Part shown: piece after piece, positions 33,133-41,799 of the stretch | How the letters are laid out: each line of letters begins with the position of its first letter | Position numbering within the stretch: position 1 is the stretch's first letter | From: Pseudomonas entomophila | GTDB lineage: Bacteria > Pseudomonadota > Gammaproteobacteria > Pseudomonadales > Pseudomonadaceae | Assembly: GCF_029193575.1 (NCBI RefSeq) | Contig: NZ_JARGCS010000040.1 | Coordinates: 1-64,000, forward strand | Length of the DNA stretch: 64,000 nt | Reading direction: 5' to 3' | Made by a program: the position numbers and the translations under genes | Notes under the pieces: generated by a model | The model's database searches: none | What the model was told of the DNA's origin: nothing | The model's input: only the letters and a program-made list of their open reading frames with translations

Positions 33133-34434
33133 ATGACCCGCGACACGTCCCCTGAACGCCAGTACCTGAGCGGCTTCGGCAACGAATTCGCCAGCGAAGC
33201 CCTGCCCGGTGCGCTGCCGGTCGGGCAGAACTCGCCGCAGCAGGCGCCCTACGGGCTGTACGCCGAACTGCTGTCGGGCACCGCGTTCACCATGGCGCGT
33301 AGCGAACTGCGCCGCACCTGGCTGTACCGCATCCGCCCCTCGGCCCTGCACCCGCGTTTCGAGCGCCTGGCGCGCCAGCCCCTGGCCGGCCCGCTGGGCG
33401 CGGCCAACCCCAACCGCATGCGTTGGAGCCCGCAGCCGATTCCAACCGAGCCCACCGATTTCATCGAAGGCTGGCTGCCGATGGTGGCCAATGCCCCGGC
33501 CGAGAAACCGGCCGGCGTGAGCATCTACATCTACCGCGCCAACCGCTCCATGGAGCGGGTGTTCTTCAACGCCGACGGTGAGTTGCTGCTGGTGCCTGAA
33601 CAGGGCCGCCTGCGCATCGCCACCGAGCTGGGCGTGCTGGAGGTCGAGCCGTTGGAGATCGCGGTGATCCCGCGCGGCATGAAGTTTCGCGTCGAGCTGC
33701 TCGACGGCCAGGCGCGCGGCTACATCGCCGAGAACCACGGCGCACCGCTGCGCCTGCCGGACCTCGGCCCCATCGGCAGCAATGGCCTGGCCAACCCGCG
33801 CGACTTCCTCACCCCGGTTGCCCATTACGAAGAAAGCACCGGCCCCGTGCAGTTGGTGCAGAAGTTTCTCGGTGAACACTGGGCCTGCGAGCTGGGCCAC
33901 TCGCCACTGGACGTGGTCGCCTGGCACGGCAGCAACGTGCCCTACAAGTACGACTTGCGCCGCTTCAACACGATCGGCACGGTGAGCTTCGACCACCCGG
34001 ACCCGTCCATCTTCACCGTGCTGACCTCGCCGACCAGCGTGCACGGCCTGGCCAACATGGATTTCGTGATCTTCCCGCCGCGCTGGATGGTGGCCGAGAA
34101 GACCTTCCGCCCGCCGTGGTTCCACCGCAACCTGATGAACGAGTTCATGGGCCTGATCCATGGGGCCTACGACGCCAAGGCCGAAGGCTTCCTGCCCGGT
34201 GGCGCCTCGCTGCATGGGGTGATGAGCGCCCACGGCCCGGACGCCGACACCTGCGCCAAGGCCATCGCCGCCGACCTGGCCCCGCACAAGATCGACGCCA
34301 CCATGGCCTTCATGTTCGAGACCAGCCAGGTGCTGCGCCCGAGCCGCCAGGCCCTCGACTGCCCGCAATTGCAGGCCGACTACGACAGCTGCTGGGCGAC
34401 CCTGCCGAGCACCTTCAACCCGAACCGGAGATAA
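33133..34434 (+). CDS. hmgA: Homogentisate 1,2-dioxygenase
   Basis: This 433-residue cupin-type Fe(II) dioxygenase opens the ring of homogentisate to maleylacetoacetate, the central step of phenylalanine and tyrosine catabolism. The start SGFGNEFASEALPGALP and the iron-site region PPWFHRNLMNEFMGLIHG, with His, Glu and His ligands, are conserved. A GGAGG lies upstream of the ATG. It begins the hmgABC operon. Loss of this enzyme typically gives pyomelanin, but the gene looks intact. Confidence 0.97.
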   Translation: MTRDTSPERQYLSGFGNEFASEALPGALPVGQNSPQQAPYGLYAELLSGTAFTMARSELRRTWLYRIRPSALHPRFERLARQPLAGPLGAANPNRMRWSPQPIPTEPTDFIEGWLPMVANAPAEKPAGVSIYIYRANRSMERVFFNADGELLLVPEQGRLRIATELGVLEVEPLEIAVIPRGMKFRVELLDGQARGYIAENHGAPLRLPDLGPIGSNGLANPRDFLTPVAHYEESTGPVQLVQKFLGEHWACELGHSPLDVVAWHGSNVPYKYDLRRFNTIGTVSFDHPDPSIFTVLTSPTSVHGLANMDFVIFPPRWMVAEKTFRPPWFHRNLMNEFMGLIHGAYDAKAEGFLPGGASLHGVMSAHGPDADTCAKAIAADLAPHKIDATMAFMFETSQVLRPSRQALDCPQLQADYDSCWATLPSTFNPNRR

Positions 34435-34437
34435 CCG

Positions 34438-35730
34438 ATGAATCACACCGCCTCTGCCCGTAGCTGGGTTGAACACGCCAACGGGCACCGCGACTTCCCG
34501 CTGCAGAACCTGCCGCTGGGCATCTTCAGCCGCCCCGGCCAGGCGCCGCGCTGCGGCGTGGCCATCGGCGAAGCGATTCTCGACCTGGAGGCGGTGCTGG
34601 CCGCCGGGTTGTTCGAGGGCGAGGCCAAGGCCGCTGTCGAAGCCACCCGCGGCGGGGCGTTGAACGCCTTCTTCGCCCTCGGCCGTCCGGCGCGCGTGGC
34701 CCTGCGCGAGCGCCTGCTGGCGCTGCTCGGCGAACACAGCGAACACCAGGGCGAGCTCCAGGCGGCGCTGTGCCCGGCCGCCGACTGCCAATTGCACCTG
34801 CCGGCCAAGGTCGGCGACTACACCGACTTCTACGTCGGCATCGAGCACGCCAAGAACGTCGGCAAGCTGTTCCGCCCCGACAACCCGCTGCTGCCCAACT
34901 ACAAGCATGTGCCGATCGGCTACCACGGCCGCGCCTCGACCCTGCGCCCATCCGGCACCGCTGTGCGTCGACCCAAGGGCCAGACCCTGCCCGCCGGGCA
35001 GACCGAGCCGAGCTTCGGCCCCTGCGCGCGGCTGGACTACGAGCTGGAACTGGGCATCTGGATCGGCCCGGGCAATGACCTGGGCCAGGCCATCCCGGTG
35101 GGCGACGCCGCCGAGCACGTGGCCGGCTTCTGCCTGCTCAACGACTGGTCGGCGCGCGATATCCAGGCCTGGGAATACCAACCGCTCGGCCCGTTCCTGT
35201 CCAAGAGCTTCATCACCAGCGTATCGCCCTGGGTGGTCACCGCCGAGGCCCTGGAGCCGTTCCGCTGCGCCCAGCCGGCGCGCCCGGACGGTGACCCGCA
35301 GCCGCTGTCGTACCTGCTCGACAAGCGCGACCAGGCCGGTGGCGCCCTGGACATCGAACTGGAGGTGCTGCTGCTCACCGAGCGCATGCGCGAAGAGGGC
35401 CTGCCGGCCCACCGCCTGACCCTGAGCAACACCCGCAGCATGTACTGGACCGTGGCGCAGATGGTCGCCCACCACAGCGTCAACGGCTGCCAACTGCAAC
35501 CGGGCGACCTGTTCGGTTCGGGCACCTTGTCCGGCGCCGAGCCGGGCGCGTTCGGCAGCCTGCTGGAGATCACCGAGGGCGGCAAGCTGCCGGTGCAACT
35601 GGCCAGCGGCGAGGTGCGCAAGTTCCTCGAAGACGGCGACGAGATCATCCTGCGCGCCCGTTGCGCGCGCGAAGGCGTGGCCAGCATCGGCTTCGGCGAG
35701 TGCCGCGGCAAAGTCATCGCGGCGAACTGA
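34438..35730 (+). CDS. hmgB: Fumarylacetoacetase
   Basis: This 430-residue fumarylacetoacetate hydrolase splits fumarylacetoacetate into fumarate and acetoacetate. The metal/active-site segments DYTDFYVGIEHAKNVG, GYHGRAST, ELELGIWIGPGN and FCLLNDWSARDIQAWEY are all present. It starts 3 bases after hmgA stops, so translation is linked. The acetoacetate it makes could be split by a thiolase such as the 18216-19394 product after CoA activation. Confidence 0.97.
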   Translation: MNHTASARSWVEHANGHRDFPLQNLPLGIFSRPGQAPRCGVAIGEAILDLEAVLAAGLFEGEAKAAVEATRGGALNAFFALGRPARVALRERLLALLGEHSEHQGELQAALCPAADCQLHLPAKVGDYTDFYVGIEHAKNVGKLFRPDNPLLPNYKHVPIGYHGRASTLRPSGTAVRRPKGQTLPAGQTEPSFGPCARLDYELELGIWIGPGNDLGQAIPVGDAAEHVAGFCLLNDWSARDIQAWEYQPLGPFLSKSFITSVSPWVVTAEALEPFRCAQPARPDGDPQPLSYLLDKRDQAGGALDIELEVLLLTERMREEGLPAHRLTLSNTRSMYWTVAQMVAHHSVNGCQLQPGDLFGSGTLSGAEPGAFGSLLEITEGGKLPVQLASGEVRKFLEDGDEIILRARCAREGVASIGFGECRGKVIAAN

Positions 35731-35743
35731 AGAGGGCAGGGCG

Positions 35744-36373
35744 ATGGAGCTGTTCACCTACTACCGTTCCACCTCCTCGTACCGGGTGCGCATCGCCCTG
35801 GCGCTCAAGGGCCTGGGCTACCAGGCCGTGCCGGTCAACCTGCTCGAGGGCGAGCAGCGCGGCGCCGACTACCTGGCGCTCAACCCCCAGGGCCGGGTGC
35901 CGGCCCTGCGCACCGACACCGGCGAGTTGCTGGTGCAGTCGCCCGCGATCATCGAGTACCTCGAGGACGCCTTCCCCGCGCCTGCGCTGCTGCCGGTCGA
36001 GGCGCAAGCCCGCGCCAAGGTGCGTGGGGTGGCGGCGATCATCGGTTGCGACATCCACCCGCTGCACAACGTCAGCGTGCTCAACCAGTTGCGCCAGCTG
36101 GGGCAGGACGAGGCGCAGGTCAGCCAGTGGATCGCCCATTGGATCAGCCAGGGGCTGGCGGCGGTGGAGCGCTTGATCGGCGACGAAGGCTTCTGTTTCG
36201 GCGAGGTGCCAGGGTTGGCGGATGTGTACCTGGTGCCGCAGCTGTATGCGGCCGAGCGCTTCAATGTCGACCTGAGTGGTTACCCGCGCATTCGCCGGGT
36301 GGCGGCGCTGGCCGAGCGGCATCCGGCATTCGCCGCGGCGCACCCGGCGCGGCAGCCCGATACCCCGCGATAG
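35744..36373 (+). CDS. hmgC: Maleylacetoacetate isomerase (zeta-class GST)
   Basis: This 209-residue glutathione S-transferase of the zeta class isomerises maleylacetoacetate to fumarylacetoacetate. The active-site motif YYRSTSSYRVRIALALKG near the N terminus (SSxxxRVRI) and QSPAIIEYLE (glutathione site) are clear. It lies 13 bases after hmgB. The last codons run into a partial REP (CCCCGCGATAG supplies the stop), so the C-terminal tail may be REP-derived. Confidence 0.95.
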   Translation: MELFTYYRSTSSYRVRIALALKGLGYQAVPVNLLEGEQRGADYLALNPQGRVPALRTDTGELLVQSPAIIEYLEDAFPAPALLPVEAQARAKVRGVAAIIGCDIHPLHNVSVLNQLRQLGQDEAQVSQWIAHWISQGLAAVERLIGDEGFCFGEVPGLADVYLVPQLYAAERFNVDLSGYPRIRRVAALAERHPAFAAAHPARQPDTPR

Positions 36374-36418
36374 GGCCGGCGACGACACCCCATAACAAAA
36401 ACCACCCGGTACCTTGCG

Positions 36419-37774
36419 ATGCATAACCAGATAGCCAGCTTCCGCGCTGCCCTCGACGCGCGCCCGGTGTCTTCCTATCAGTGGCGCCTGCTGGTGCTGC
36501 TGATCCTGTTGTTGGTCACCGACGGTTACGATGCCCAGGTGCTGGGCTACGTGATTCCCGCCCTGGCGCAGGACTGGGGCCTGGAGAAAGCCGCCTTCGG
36601 CCCGGTGTTCAGCGCCAACCTGCTGGGCCTGACCGTCGGCTCGCTGGCCATCACCCCGCTGGCCGACCGTTTCGGCGTGCGCCGGGTGCTGTTGTGCTGT
36701 GTGTTGCTGTACGCCAGCCTGACGCTGCTGATGGTGTTCGCCACGTCGCTGCACAGCCTGATGCTGGCGCGCTTTCTCTGCGGCATCGGCATGGGTGGGG
36801 CGATGCCCAGCGCCATGGCGCTGATGGCCGACTATGCGCCGCCGCGCCTGCGCACCTTGATGGTGACCCTGGCCGCCTGCGGTTTCTCACTTGGCGGTGC
36901 GGCCGGTGGCTTCGTCGCCGCCGGCTTCATCGACCGCTTCGGTTGGGAGGCGGTGTTTCTCGCAGGGGGCGTGGCGCCCTTGCTGCTGTTCCCGTTCCTG
37001 CTGTTGTTCCTGCCTGAATCGCTGCCGCGCCTGTTGCGCGACGCCCCGCCTTACGCCCGCCTGCAACGCTTGGCCGGGCGCGTGCTGCCAGGCTGGCAGG
37101 TGCCTGCGGCCCAAGTCGCGGCGGATGAGCCGCAGGCCGGCAAGCTGACCGTGACGGGCCTGTTCCGCGACGGCTTCGCCCGGGCGACCTTGCTGCTCTG
37201 GGGCACCTTCTTCGTCAGCCTGATCCTGCTGTACTTCATGATCAGTTGGCTGCCCTCGTTGTTGCAGGAGAGCGGCCTGGCGCTGAACCAGGCCAACCTG
37301 GTCACGTCGCTGTTCCTGTTCGCCGGTACGTTCGGTGCCGTCTGCCTGGCCTGGTGCGCCGATCGCCTGGCCAACAAGACCTACCTGCTGGCCGGGGTGC
37401 TGCTGGGCGCGGCCGTGTTCAGCGTGCTGGTGGGGCTGAACCACGACGACCCACGCTGGCTGGTGCCCAGCGTGTTCGCCGCCGGGTTCTGCATCATCGG
37501 CGGGCAACTGACCCTGAACGCCTTCGTCAGCAATTTCTACCCCGCCCAGGTGCGCGCCACCGGCACGGGTTGGGCGCTGGGCGTCGGGCGCTTCGGCTCG
37601 ATCCTCGGGCCACTGTTCGGCAGCCTGCTGCTGGCGATGCACATGCCGGTGCAGACGATCTTCTTCTTCTGCGCCGTGCCAGCGTTGATCGCTGCGCTGT
37701 TGATCAGCCAGGTGCGCGCGCCGCGCCCGGCGAACGAGGCGGCGCCAGGCAAGGTGCAGGCGTTAGTGGATTGA
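36419..37774 (+). CDS. MFS aromatic acid:H+ symporter (AAHS family)
   Basis: This 451-residue twelve-helix MFS transporter has the AAHS signature TDGYDAQVLG in helix 1 and the loop 2-3 motif PLADRFGVRR. A long central loop (about residues 200-245) is typical. Its place 45 bases after hmgC suggests uptake of an aromatic precursor of homogentisate such as 4-hydroxyphenylpyruvate, homogentisate or a phenylacetate. It overlaps the end of the convergent SirB1 gene by 12 bases. Confidence 0.88.
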   Translation: MHNQIASFRAALDARPVSSYQWRLLVLLILLLVTDGYDAQVLGYVIPALAQDWGLEKAAFGPVFSANLLGLTVGSLAITPLADRFGVRRVLLCCVLLYASLTLLMVFATSLHSLMLARFLCGIGMGGAMPSAMALMADYAPPRLRTLMVTLAACGFSLGGAAGGFVAAGFIDRFGWEAVFLAGGVAPLLLFPFLLLFLPESLPRLLRDAPPYARLQRLAGRVLPGWQVPAAQVAADEPQAGKLTVTGLFRDGFARATLLLWGTFFVSLILLYFMISWLPSLLQESGLALNQANLVTSLFLFAGTFGAVCLAWCADRLANKTYLLAGVLLGAAVFSVLVGLNHDDPRWLVPSVFAAGFCIIGGQLTLNAFVSNFYPAQVRATGTGWALGVGRFGSILGPLFGSLLLAMHMPVQTIFFFCAVPALIAALLISQVRAPRPANEAAPGKVQALVD

Positions 37775-38569
37775 GCGGCTGGCGTGCGGTAGCTGCCCGA
37801 GGCGTTCGCTGAGTTTCAGGCGTTGCACCGGGTCGTCGGTGAGCAACAGGGCGTGCTCCAGGTCGAAGCGCTCGGCCTGGGGGCAGTCGAGTTGTTGGTA
37901 GAGGGTGGCGCGGGCCAGGTAGTCGGCGACCTGCACCGGGCCCAGTTGCATCACCCGCTCGGCGTCGACCAGCGCGGCCAGGGTGTTGTCGTTGCTGCTG
38001 TGCAACTGGCGCAGGTTGCGCGACAGGCGCTGGAGCATCTGCAGGGGGCTGGCGCTGCGCAGGTGCTCGGCGCTCAGCGGCAGGTTCGGGCCGAACTGGC
38101 GGGCCAGCAGTTCGCGGCAGTCGGCGGGGTACAGGCGGCGCCCGCCGCAGGGGTCGAGCAGGTGATCGGCGCCGGGCACCCGGAGCAGGAAGTGGCCGGG
38201 GAAGTTGACGCCTTCCAGCGGGATCGACAAGCGCCGGGCCAGCTCCAGGGCCAAAATCGCCAGCAGCAGCGGCTGGCCGCGCCGGCGTTGCAGCACTTTG
38301 TCCATCAAGGCCGCCTGCGGGCGCAGCGGGTGGTATTCGTCCTGCTGGTAACCCAAGGCGTTGAGCTGGCGCAGCAGCGGTTGCGCCAGTTCGTTCAGCG
38401 GCAGCATCGGCAGGTTGGCGTTGACCTCGCGTTGCAGGTCGTTGAGTTGCAGCAGGCAGGCAGCCGGGTCTACCCCGCGATCATGCTCGGCGGCGATCCA
38501 CAGAGTGGCTTCCAGCAGGGCGACCGGGTCGCGGTCGAGGCAGGCGAGGCAGGCTTGACGTGGGTTCAT
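37763..38569 (-). CDS. SirB1-family protein (transglutaminase-like with TPR)
   Basis: This 268-residue SirB1 protein has a transglutaminase-like N-terminal domain with RRRGQPLLLAILALELARRL and GHFLLRVPG, and a C-terminal TPR-like helical part (YLARATLYQQLDCPQAERFD). Enzyme activity is not established in the family. The start at 38569 gives MNPRQACLACLDRD. It is monocistronic and divergent from the amino acid dehydrogenase gene. Confidence 0.83.
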   Translation of the reverse strand: MNPRQACLACLDRDPVALLEATLWIAAEHDRGVDPAACLLQLNDLQREVNANLPMLPLNELAQPLLRQLNALGYQQDEYHPLRPQAALMDKVLQRRRGQPLLLAILALELARRLSIPLEGVNFPGHFLLRVPGADHLLDPCGGRRLYPADCRELLARQFGPNLPLSAEHLRSASPLQMLQRLSRNLRQLHSSNDNTLAALVDAERVMQLGPVQVADYLARATLYQQLDCPQAERFDLEHALLLTDDPVQRLKLSERLGQLPHASRSIH

Positions 38570-38692
38570 CGTACTTCTCCACACACGTTTAACTTTTAGC
38601 CCTGGCGCCGGCATTCGTCCAGTGGTCTGCCCGCCGCCTGACCCGTGGCCGCCTGCTTATACTGGTAGAAGCACCTGTCGGGGAGCCCGTCG

Positions 38693-39712
38693 ATGTTCGC
38701 GCTCATGCAAAGTACACGCACCCAGTCCCTGCACCTGTTCATCGACCCGCCCACCGGGCTCAAGGCCGTGGTGGCGATTCACAGCGAGCAGTTGGGGCCG
38801 GCCATGGGTGGCTGTCGCTACCTGCCGTATGCCGATGACGAAAGCGCCATGACCGATGCCATCCGCCTGGCCCAAGGCATGAGCTACAAGGCGGCCCTGG
38901 CCGGCCTGACGTTCGGTGGCGGCAAGGCGGTGATCGTGCGCAACCCCCATGTGGAGAACCGCGCGGCGCTGTTCGAAGCGTTCGGGCGTTTCGTCGACTC
39001 CCTGCAAGGGCGCTTCATCACCGCCGTGGACAGCGGCACCTCGACCCTGGACATGGACTGCATCGCCCAGAGCACCCCGCATGTCACCAGCACCACCGCC
39101 TCGGGCGACCCTTCGCCGCATGCGGCCATGGGCGTGTTCGCCGGCATCCGCGCCACGTCGATGGCGCGGCTGGGCAGCGATAACCTGGAAGGGTTGCGGG
39201 TGGCGGTGCAGGGCTTGGGCAATGTGGGCTATGCGCTGGCCGAGCAACTGCATGCGGCGGGCGCGGAGTTGTTGGTCAGCGACCTCGACCCTGGGCGGGT
39301 GCGCCTGGCAGTGGAGCAGTTCAATGCGCACCCGGTGACCAACGATGCGTTGCTCAGCACGCCGTGCGACATCTTCGCCCCGTGCGGGGTGGGGCCAGTG
39401 CTCAATGGCCAGAGCGTGATGCAGCTACGCTGCGCGGCGGTGGCGGGCTCGGCCAACAACCAGCTGACCACCTTGCAGGTGGCCGACCAGTTGGAGACCC
39501 GCGGCATCCTCTACGCCCCCGACTACGTGATCAATGCCGGTGGGTTGATCTACGTGGCGCTGACCCACCGGGGAGCCGATGTCGGCACCATCACCGCGCA
39601 TTTGGCGCGGATTCCCTCGCGGCTGACCGAAGTGTTCGCCCACGCCCAGGCCGAGAAGCGCTCGCCGGCGCGGGTGGCGCAGATGCTGGCGGAGCGGTTG
39701 CTGTATGGTTGA
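38693..39712 (+). CDS. Leucine/valine dehydrogenase-like (Glu/Leu/Phe/Val dehydrogenase)
   Basis: This 339-residue NAD-dependent amino acid dehydrogenase has the glycine-rich LGPAMGGCRYLPY, the catalytic Lys in SYKAALAGLTFGGGKAVI and the Rossmann motif VQGLGNVGYALAEQL. The length suits leucine/phenylalanine dehydrogenases, not GDH. It converts a branched or aromatic amino acid to the 2-oxo acid and ammonia. ATG 38693 or 38705 are both possible starts. Specificity cannot be read with certainty. Confidence 0.88.
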   Translation: MFALMQSTRTQSLHLFIDPPTGLKAVVAIHSEQLGPAMGGCRYLPYADDESAMTDAIRLAQGMSYKAALAGLTFGGGKAVIVRNPHVENRAALFEAFGRFVDSLQGRFITAVDSGTSTLDMDCIAQSTPHVTSTTASGDPSPHAAMGVFAGIRATSMARLGSDNLEGLRVAVQGLGNVGYALAEQLHAAGAELLVSDLDPGRVRLAVEQFNAHPVTNDALLSTPCDIFAPCGVGPVLNGQSVMQLRCAAVAGSANNQLTTLQVADQLETRGILYAPDYVINAGGLIYVALTHRGADVGTITAHLARIPSRLTEVFAHAQAEKRSPARVAQMLAERLLYG

Positions 39713-39767
39713 AGGCAGGTTCACCGCCCGCGATTGCGTCGGTAGCCACTGTGACGCGTGGCAGGCT

Positions 39768-39796
39768 TGGCCCTATCGCGGGGCAAGCCTGCTCAC
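39768..39796. repeat. REP element between the dehydrogenase and yebG
   Basis: TTGGCCCTATCGCGGGGCAA followed by GCCTGCTCAC is a REP copy located between two convergent genes. Confidence 0.75.
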
Positions 39797-39808
39797 AAGG
39801 ACGGGCGC

Positions 39809-40072
39809 TTAGGCTTCCCCGCCGCCTTCGAGCAACTCCGCCAACGCATCCGGTTGGCTCTTGAACGCCCGGGCGAACACGTCGCGGTTCTTGGCCATGT
39901 AGATACCCGCTTCCTCCACCTGCTGCTCGGTCAGCGACGGCACCGCCTTGTGCAGCACCTCGGCCAGGCGTTCGGCCAGTTCGAGCATCTTGTCGTGACG
40001 ATCTGCTTCGGCCTTATCCATGAACAAGCGCTCCGGGTCGCGGCTGCTGCGGTACACCACTTCGACGGCCAT
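39809..40072 (-). CDS. yebG: YebG family SOS-induced protein
   Basis: This 87-residue YebG homologue starts MAVEVVYRSSRDPERLFMDK, the conserved N terminus. The rest is helical, with ELAERLAEVL and a Glu-rich tail. YebG is a DNA-damage-inducible protein of unknown activity. A textbook LexA box lies 41 bases upstream of the ATG, so SOS control here is directly supported by sequence. Confidence 0.92.
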   Translation of the reverse strand: MAVEVVYRSSRDPERLFMDKAEADRHDKMLELAERLAEVLHKAVPSLTEQQVEEAGIYMAKNRDVFARAFKSQPDALAELLEGGGEA

Positions 40073-40112
40073 TCATCACCTCTGTGCCTTTTTGCTGGGT
40101 TGGGTTGGATAA

Positions 40113-40128
40113 CTGTATTTTTATACAG
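40113..40128. promoter_or_regulatory. LexA (SOS) box
   Basis: CTGTATTTTTATACAG fits the CTGT-N8-ACAG LexA operator with an AT-only centre. It lies 41 bases upstream of yebG (minus strand) and 16 bases before a plus-strand terminator. Confidence 0.93.
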
Positions 40129-40143
40129 TAATGGCAGATGGCA

Positions 40144-40174
40144 CCACCGCGCAACCTCCGCGGAGGGCTTTTTT
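40144..40174 (+). terminator. Intrinsic terminator facing away from yebG
   Basis: CCACCGCG and CGCGGAGG pair with one A-A mismatch around CAACCTC, followed by GC and six Ts. No plus-strand gene lies between this and the yebG promoter, so it would stop a very short divergent transcript or readthrough into psiE. Confidence 0.7.
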
Positions 40175-40315
40175 ACATCCGGCAAAGCGTAGCCCACAGG
40201 TGCCTTGCGGCAATCGGTCGCCTTCCAAGACCAGGGCCTGGCCCTTTAACTGCATGGCACAAGCGTCACAGAGGTGGCGCACCATCCTTCATGTCGTATC
40301 GGGGAATGCAAGATC

Positions 40316-40789
40316 GTGAACATCAAATGGGCTGAAAAACTGCGCAAGGGCCTGCATGGCTCGGCCGACTCGCTGGGTAACCTGTGCGTGGAGTCGTTCC
40401 ACTACCTGGCGTTGTTCGGCATCGGTGGCATCACGGCCTACGCGGCGGTGATGACTTTCCTGGACATGCTGGGCAAGGGCGGGGTGAGCGTCGATGACAT
40501 CCTGTTGCTGTTCATCTACCTGGAATTGGGGGCGATGGTGGGGATCTACTTCAAGACCAACCACATGCCCATCCGCTTCCTGCTCTACGTGGCGATCACT
40601 GCGTTGACGCGCCTGCTGATAGGCGATGTGTCGCACCACAAGGCGCCGGACGCGGGGCTGTTGTACCTGTGCGGCGGCATCCTGCTGTTGGCGTTCTCGA
40701 TCCTGGTGGTGCGCTATGCCTCGTACCGTTACCCGTCGACGCGGGTGATCGATGCCAGTGGCAAGGAGCTGGATGACGGCAAGGTCTGA
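40316..40789 (+). CDS. psiE: Phosphate-starvation-inducible PsiE-family membrane protein
   Basis: This 157-residue PsiE-type inner-membrane protein has four hydrophobic segments (LALFGIGGITAYAAVMTFL, VDDILLLFIYLELGAMVGIY, LLYVAITALTRLLIGD, LYLCGGILLLAFSILVV). It starts at GTG 40316 (VNIKWAEKLRKGL); an in-frame upstream ATG would add 14 unlikely residues. The family name comes from E. coli phosphate starvation. I see no clear Pho box here. It converges on the DUF3077 gene with a REP-like stem between. Confidence 0.87.
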   Translation: MNIKWAEKLRKGLHGSADSLGNLCVESFHYLALFGIGGITAYAAVMTFLDMLGKGGVSVDDILLLFIYLELGAMVGIYFKTNHMPIRFLLYVAITALTRLLIGDVSHHKAPDAGLLYLCGGILLLAFSILVVRYASYRYPSTRVIDASGKELDDGKV

Positions 40790-40796
40790 CCTATCG

Positions 40797-40830
40797 CCAT
40801 CGCGGGGCAAGTCGGATCGCCCCGCGATGG
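40797..40830. terminator. REP-derived 12-bp stem between convergent genes
   Basis: CCATCGCGGGGC and GCCCCGCGATGG form a perfect stem around AAGTCGGATC. It lies 7 bases after psiE and 10 before the end of the DUF3077 gene, so it could terminate both. Confidence 0.65.
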
Positions 40831-40840
40831 CCGTCACTGA

Positions 40841-41107
40841 CTACCCACGATTTCGGGCAATCTCCAGATCATTCATCAATGCCTTGGCCAGCGCGCTGAG
40901 GTAGTGCACCGCGCCGCTCACCTTCGGGTCAGGCGCTTCCTCCAGGCCTTCGCTCAGGTGGCGTATGCAGCCCAGCAACACGGACACTTCCTCGAACGCC
41001 CGCTCGAAGGGAACCCCCGGCTGGACCCGAAACAGCTCCATGCAGGTGGTCACGCCCGCTGTCGCGCAGGCCTTGGTTTCATCACTCCTTGACGGTATTG
41101 GGTTCAC
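40841..41107 (-). CDS. DUF3077 family protein
   Basis: This 88-residue protein matches the DUF3077 pattern found in pseudomonads, with the helical core FERAFEEVSVLLGCIRHLSE and a C-terminal HYLSALAKALMNDLE. It starts at GTG 41107, which overlaps the stop of the upstream DUF6124 gene (GTGA), so the two are translated together. No function is known. It is a likely small cytoplasmic helical protein. Confidence 0.78.
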   Translation of the reverse strand: MNPIPSRSDETKACATAGVTTCMELFRVQPGVPFERAFEEVSVLLGCIRHLSEGLEEAPDPKVSGAVHYLSALAKALMNDLEIARNRG

Positions 41108-41352
41108 AGCCGCTGCAACGCATGCTCGACCAGCGCCTGCGCGGTCTCGGCGGCATGCGCTGCGTTGGCGAGCATGTGCAGGCCGGGGACGCCGGCATAG
41201 GCGCGGCAGTGTTCATCTAGGGTTTCGGCGACGCCCCTCATCAGTTCGCTGGCATGGGCCAGGGCGTCGGGTGGGGTCAGGTCGGAATGGATGGAGAAGT
41301 AGGGGTTGGTGATGAGCTTGAGGCGGGGAGGGTCGGGGACGAGCTTTTTCAT
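41104..41352 (-). CDS. DUF6124 family protein
   Basis: This 82-residue pseudomonad protein starts MKKLVPDPPRLKLITNPYFS and ends in a helical region (LHMLANAAHAAETAQALVEH). The same family typically occurs next to or in place of DUF3077. The start at 41352 was chosen over an upstream ATG twelve codons away because it begins the conserved VPDPP segment. The leader upstream is unusually rich in inverted repeats. Confidence 0.78.
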   Translation of the reverse strand: MKKLVPDPPRLKLITNPYFSIHSDLTPPDALAHASELMRGVAETLDEHCRAYAGVPGLHMLANAAHAAETAQALVEHALQRL

Positions 41353-41694
41353 GATCAGATCTCTTGTGCAGTGAACAAACGCTGCCACGAGAATCTTTTC
41401 TCACGAGATCAGGGTGGCAGCCGTGCACGGGGTGAGAAATCCGAGGCACAAGAAACTCGGCCAGGCCGGAGCCTGCCCGAACACGGCTGCCATGACAGGA
41501 AGGCCGCTACTTATGCTGTCGGGTTTCTCACGCCCGGTCGCCAACTCGACGACTCAGTGACCTTAGCGGTGAGGTATTTCCCCGACAATTAAGACGCTTC
41601 CGCAAGTTGCGTAGGATAGTTCGCTGCGTTGTTTAAGCTAAAGGGGTTGGTTGCAGATTCGGAATTTTCTGGGCTTGTCCCGCCATGGCGATTT
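41353..41694 (-). other. Repeat-rich leader upstream of the DUF6124/DUF3077 genes
   Basis: No gene is supported in 41353-41694. Arm pair A is GGCAGCCGTG (41416-41425) with CACGGCTGCC (41482-41491). Arm pair B is GGTGAGAAATCCGA (from about 41430) with TCGGGTTTCTCACG (around 41518-41532). The arms interleave as A-B-A'-B', which could form two alternative stems or a pseudoknot in the minus-strand 5' leader. Confidence 0.5.
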
Positions 41695-41747
41695 CCATTT
41701 GAAATCAAATGGCAGCCGCTAATAACCAATCGTTCTGCAAGATTTCC
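41695..41747 (+). promoter_or_regulatory. Palindrome plus copy 1 of the shared 26-bp motif
   Basis: CCATTTGAAATCAAATGG (41695-41712) is a perfect 7-bp inverted repeat. Ten bases later, 41722-41747 holds a 26-bp sequence made of ATAACCAATCGTTCTGC followed by AAGATTTCC. The motif recurs at 45173-45198 with one change. It lies 53 bases before the desaturase start, where a promoter is expected. Confidence 0.7.
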
Positions 41748-41799
41748 GCTCCTCGCGCCACACAGGCCTAGAGACTGGAAAACCTCGCAGGCCCCCGCA

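Noticed and set aside
33037..35757. Minus-strand open frame of 906 codons
   Set aside because: Shadow of hmgA and hmgB, which are unmistakable on the plus strand.
41254..41592. Plus-strand ORF of 112 codons in the DUF6124 leader
   Set aside because: It overlaps the DUF6124 start antisense, has no ribosome site and consists mostly of the inverted-repeat region, so I treat it as leader sequence.
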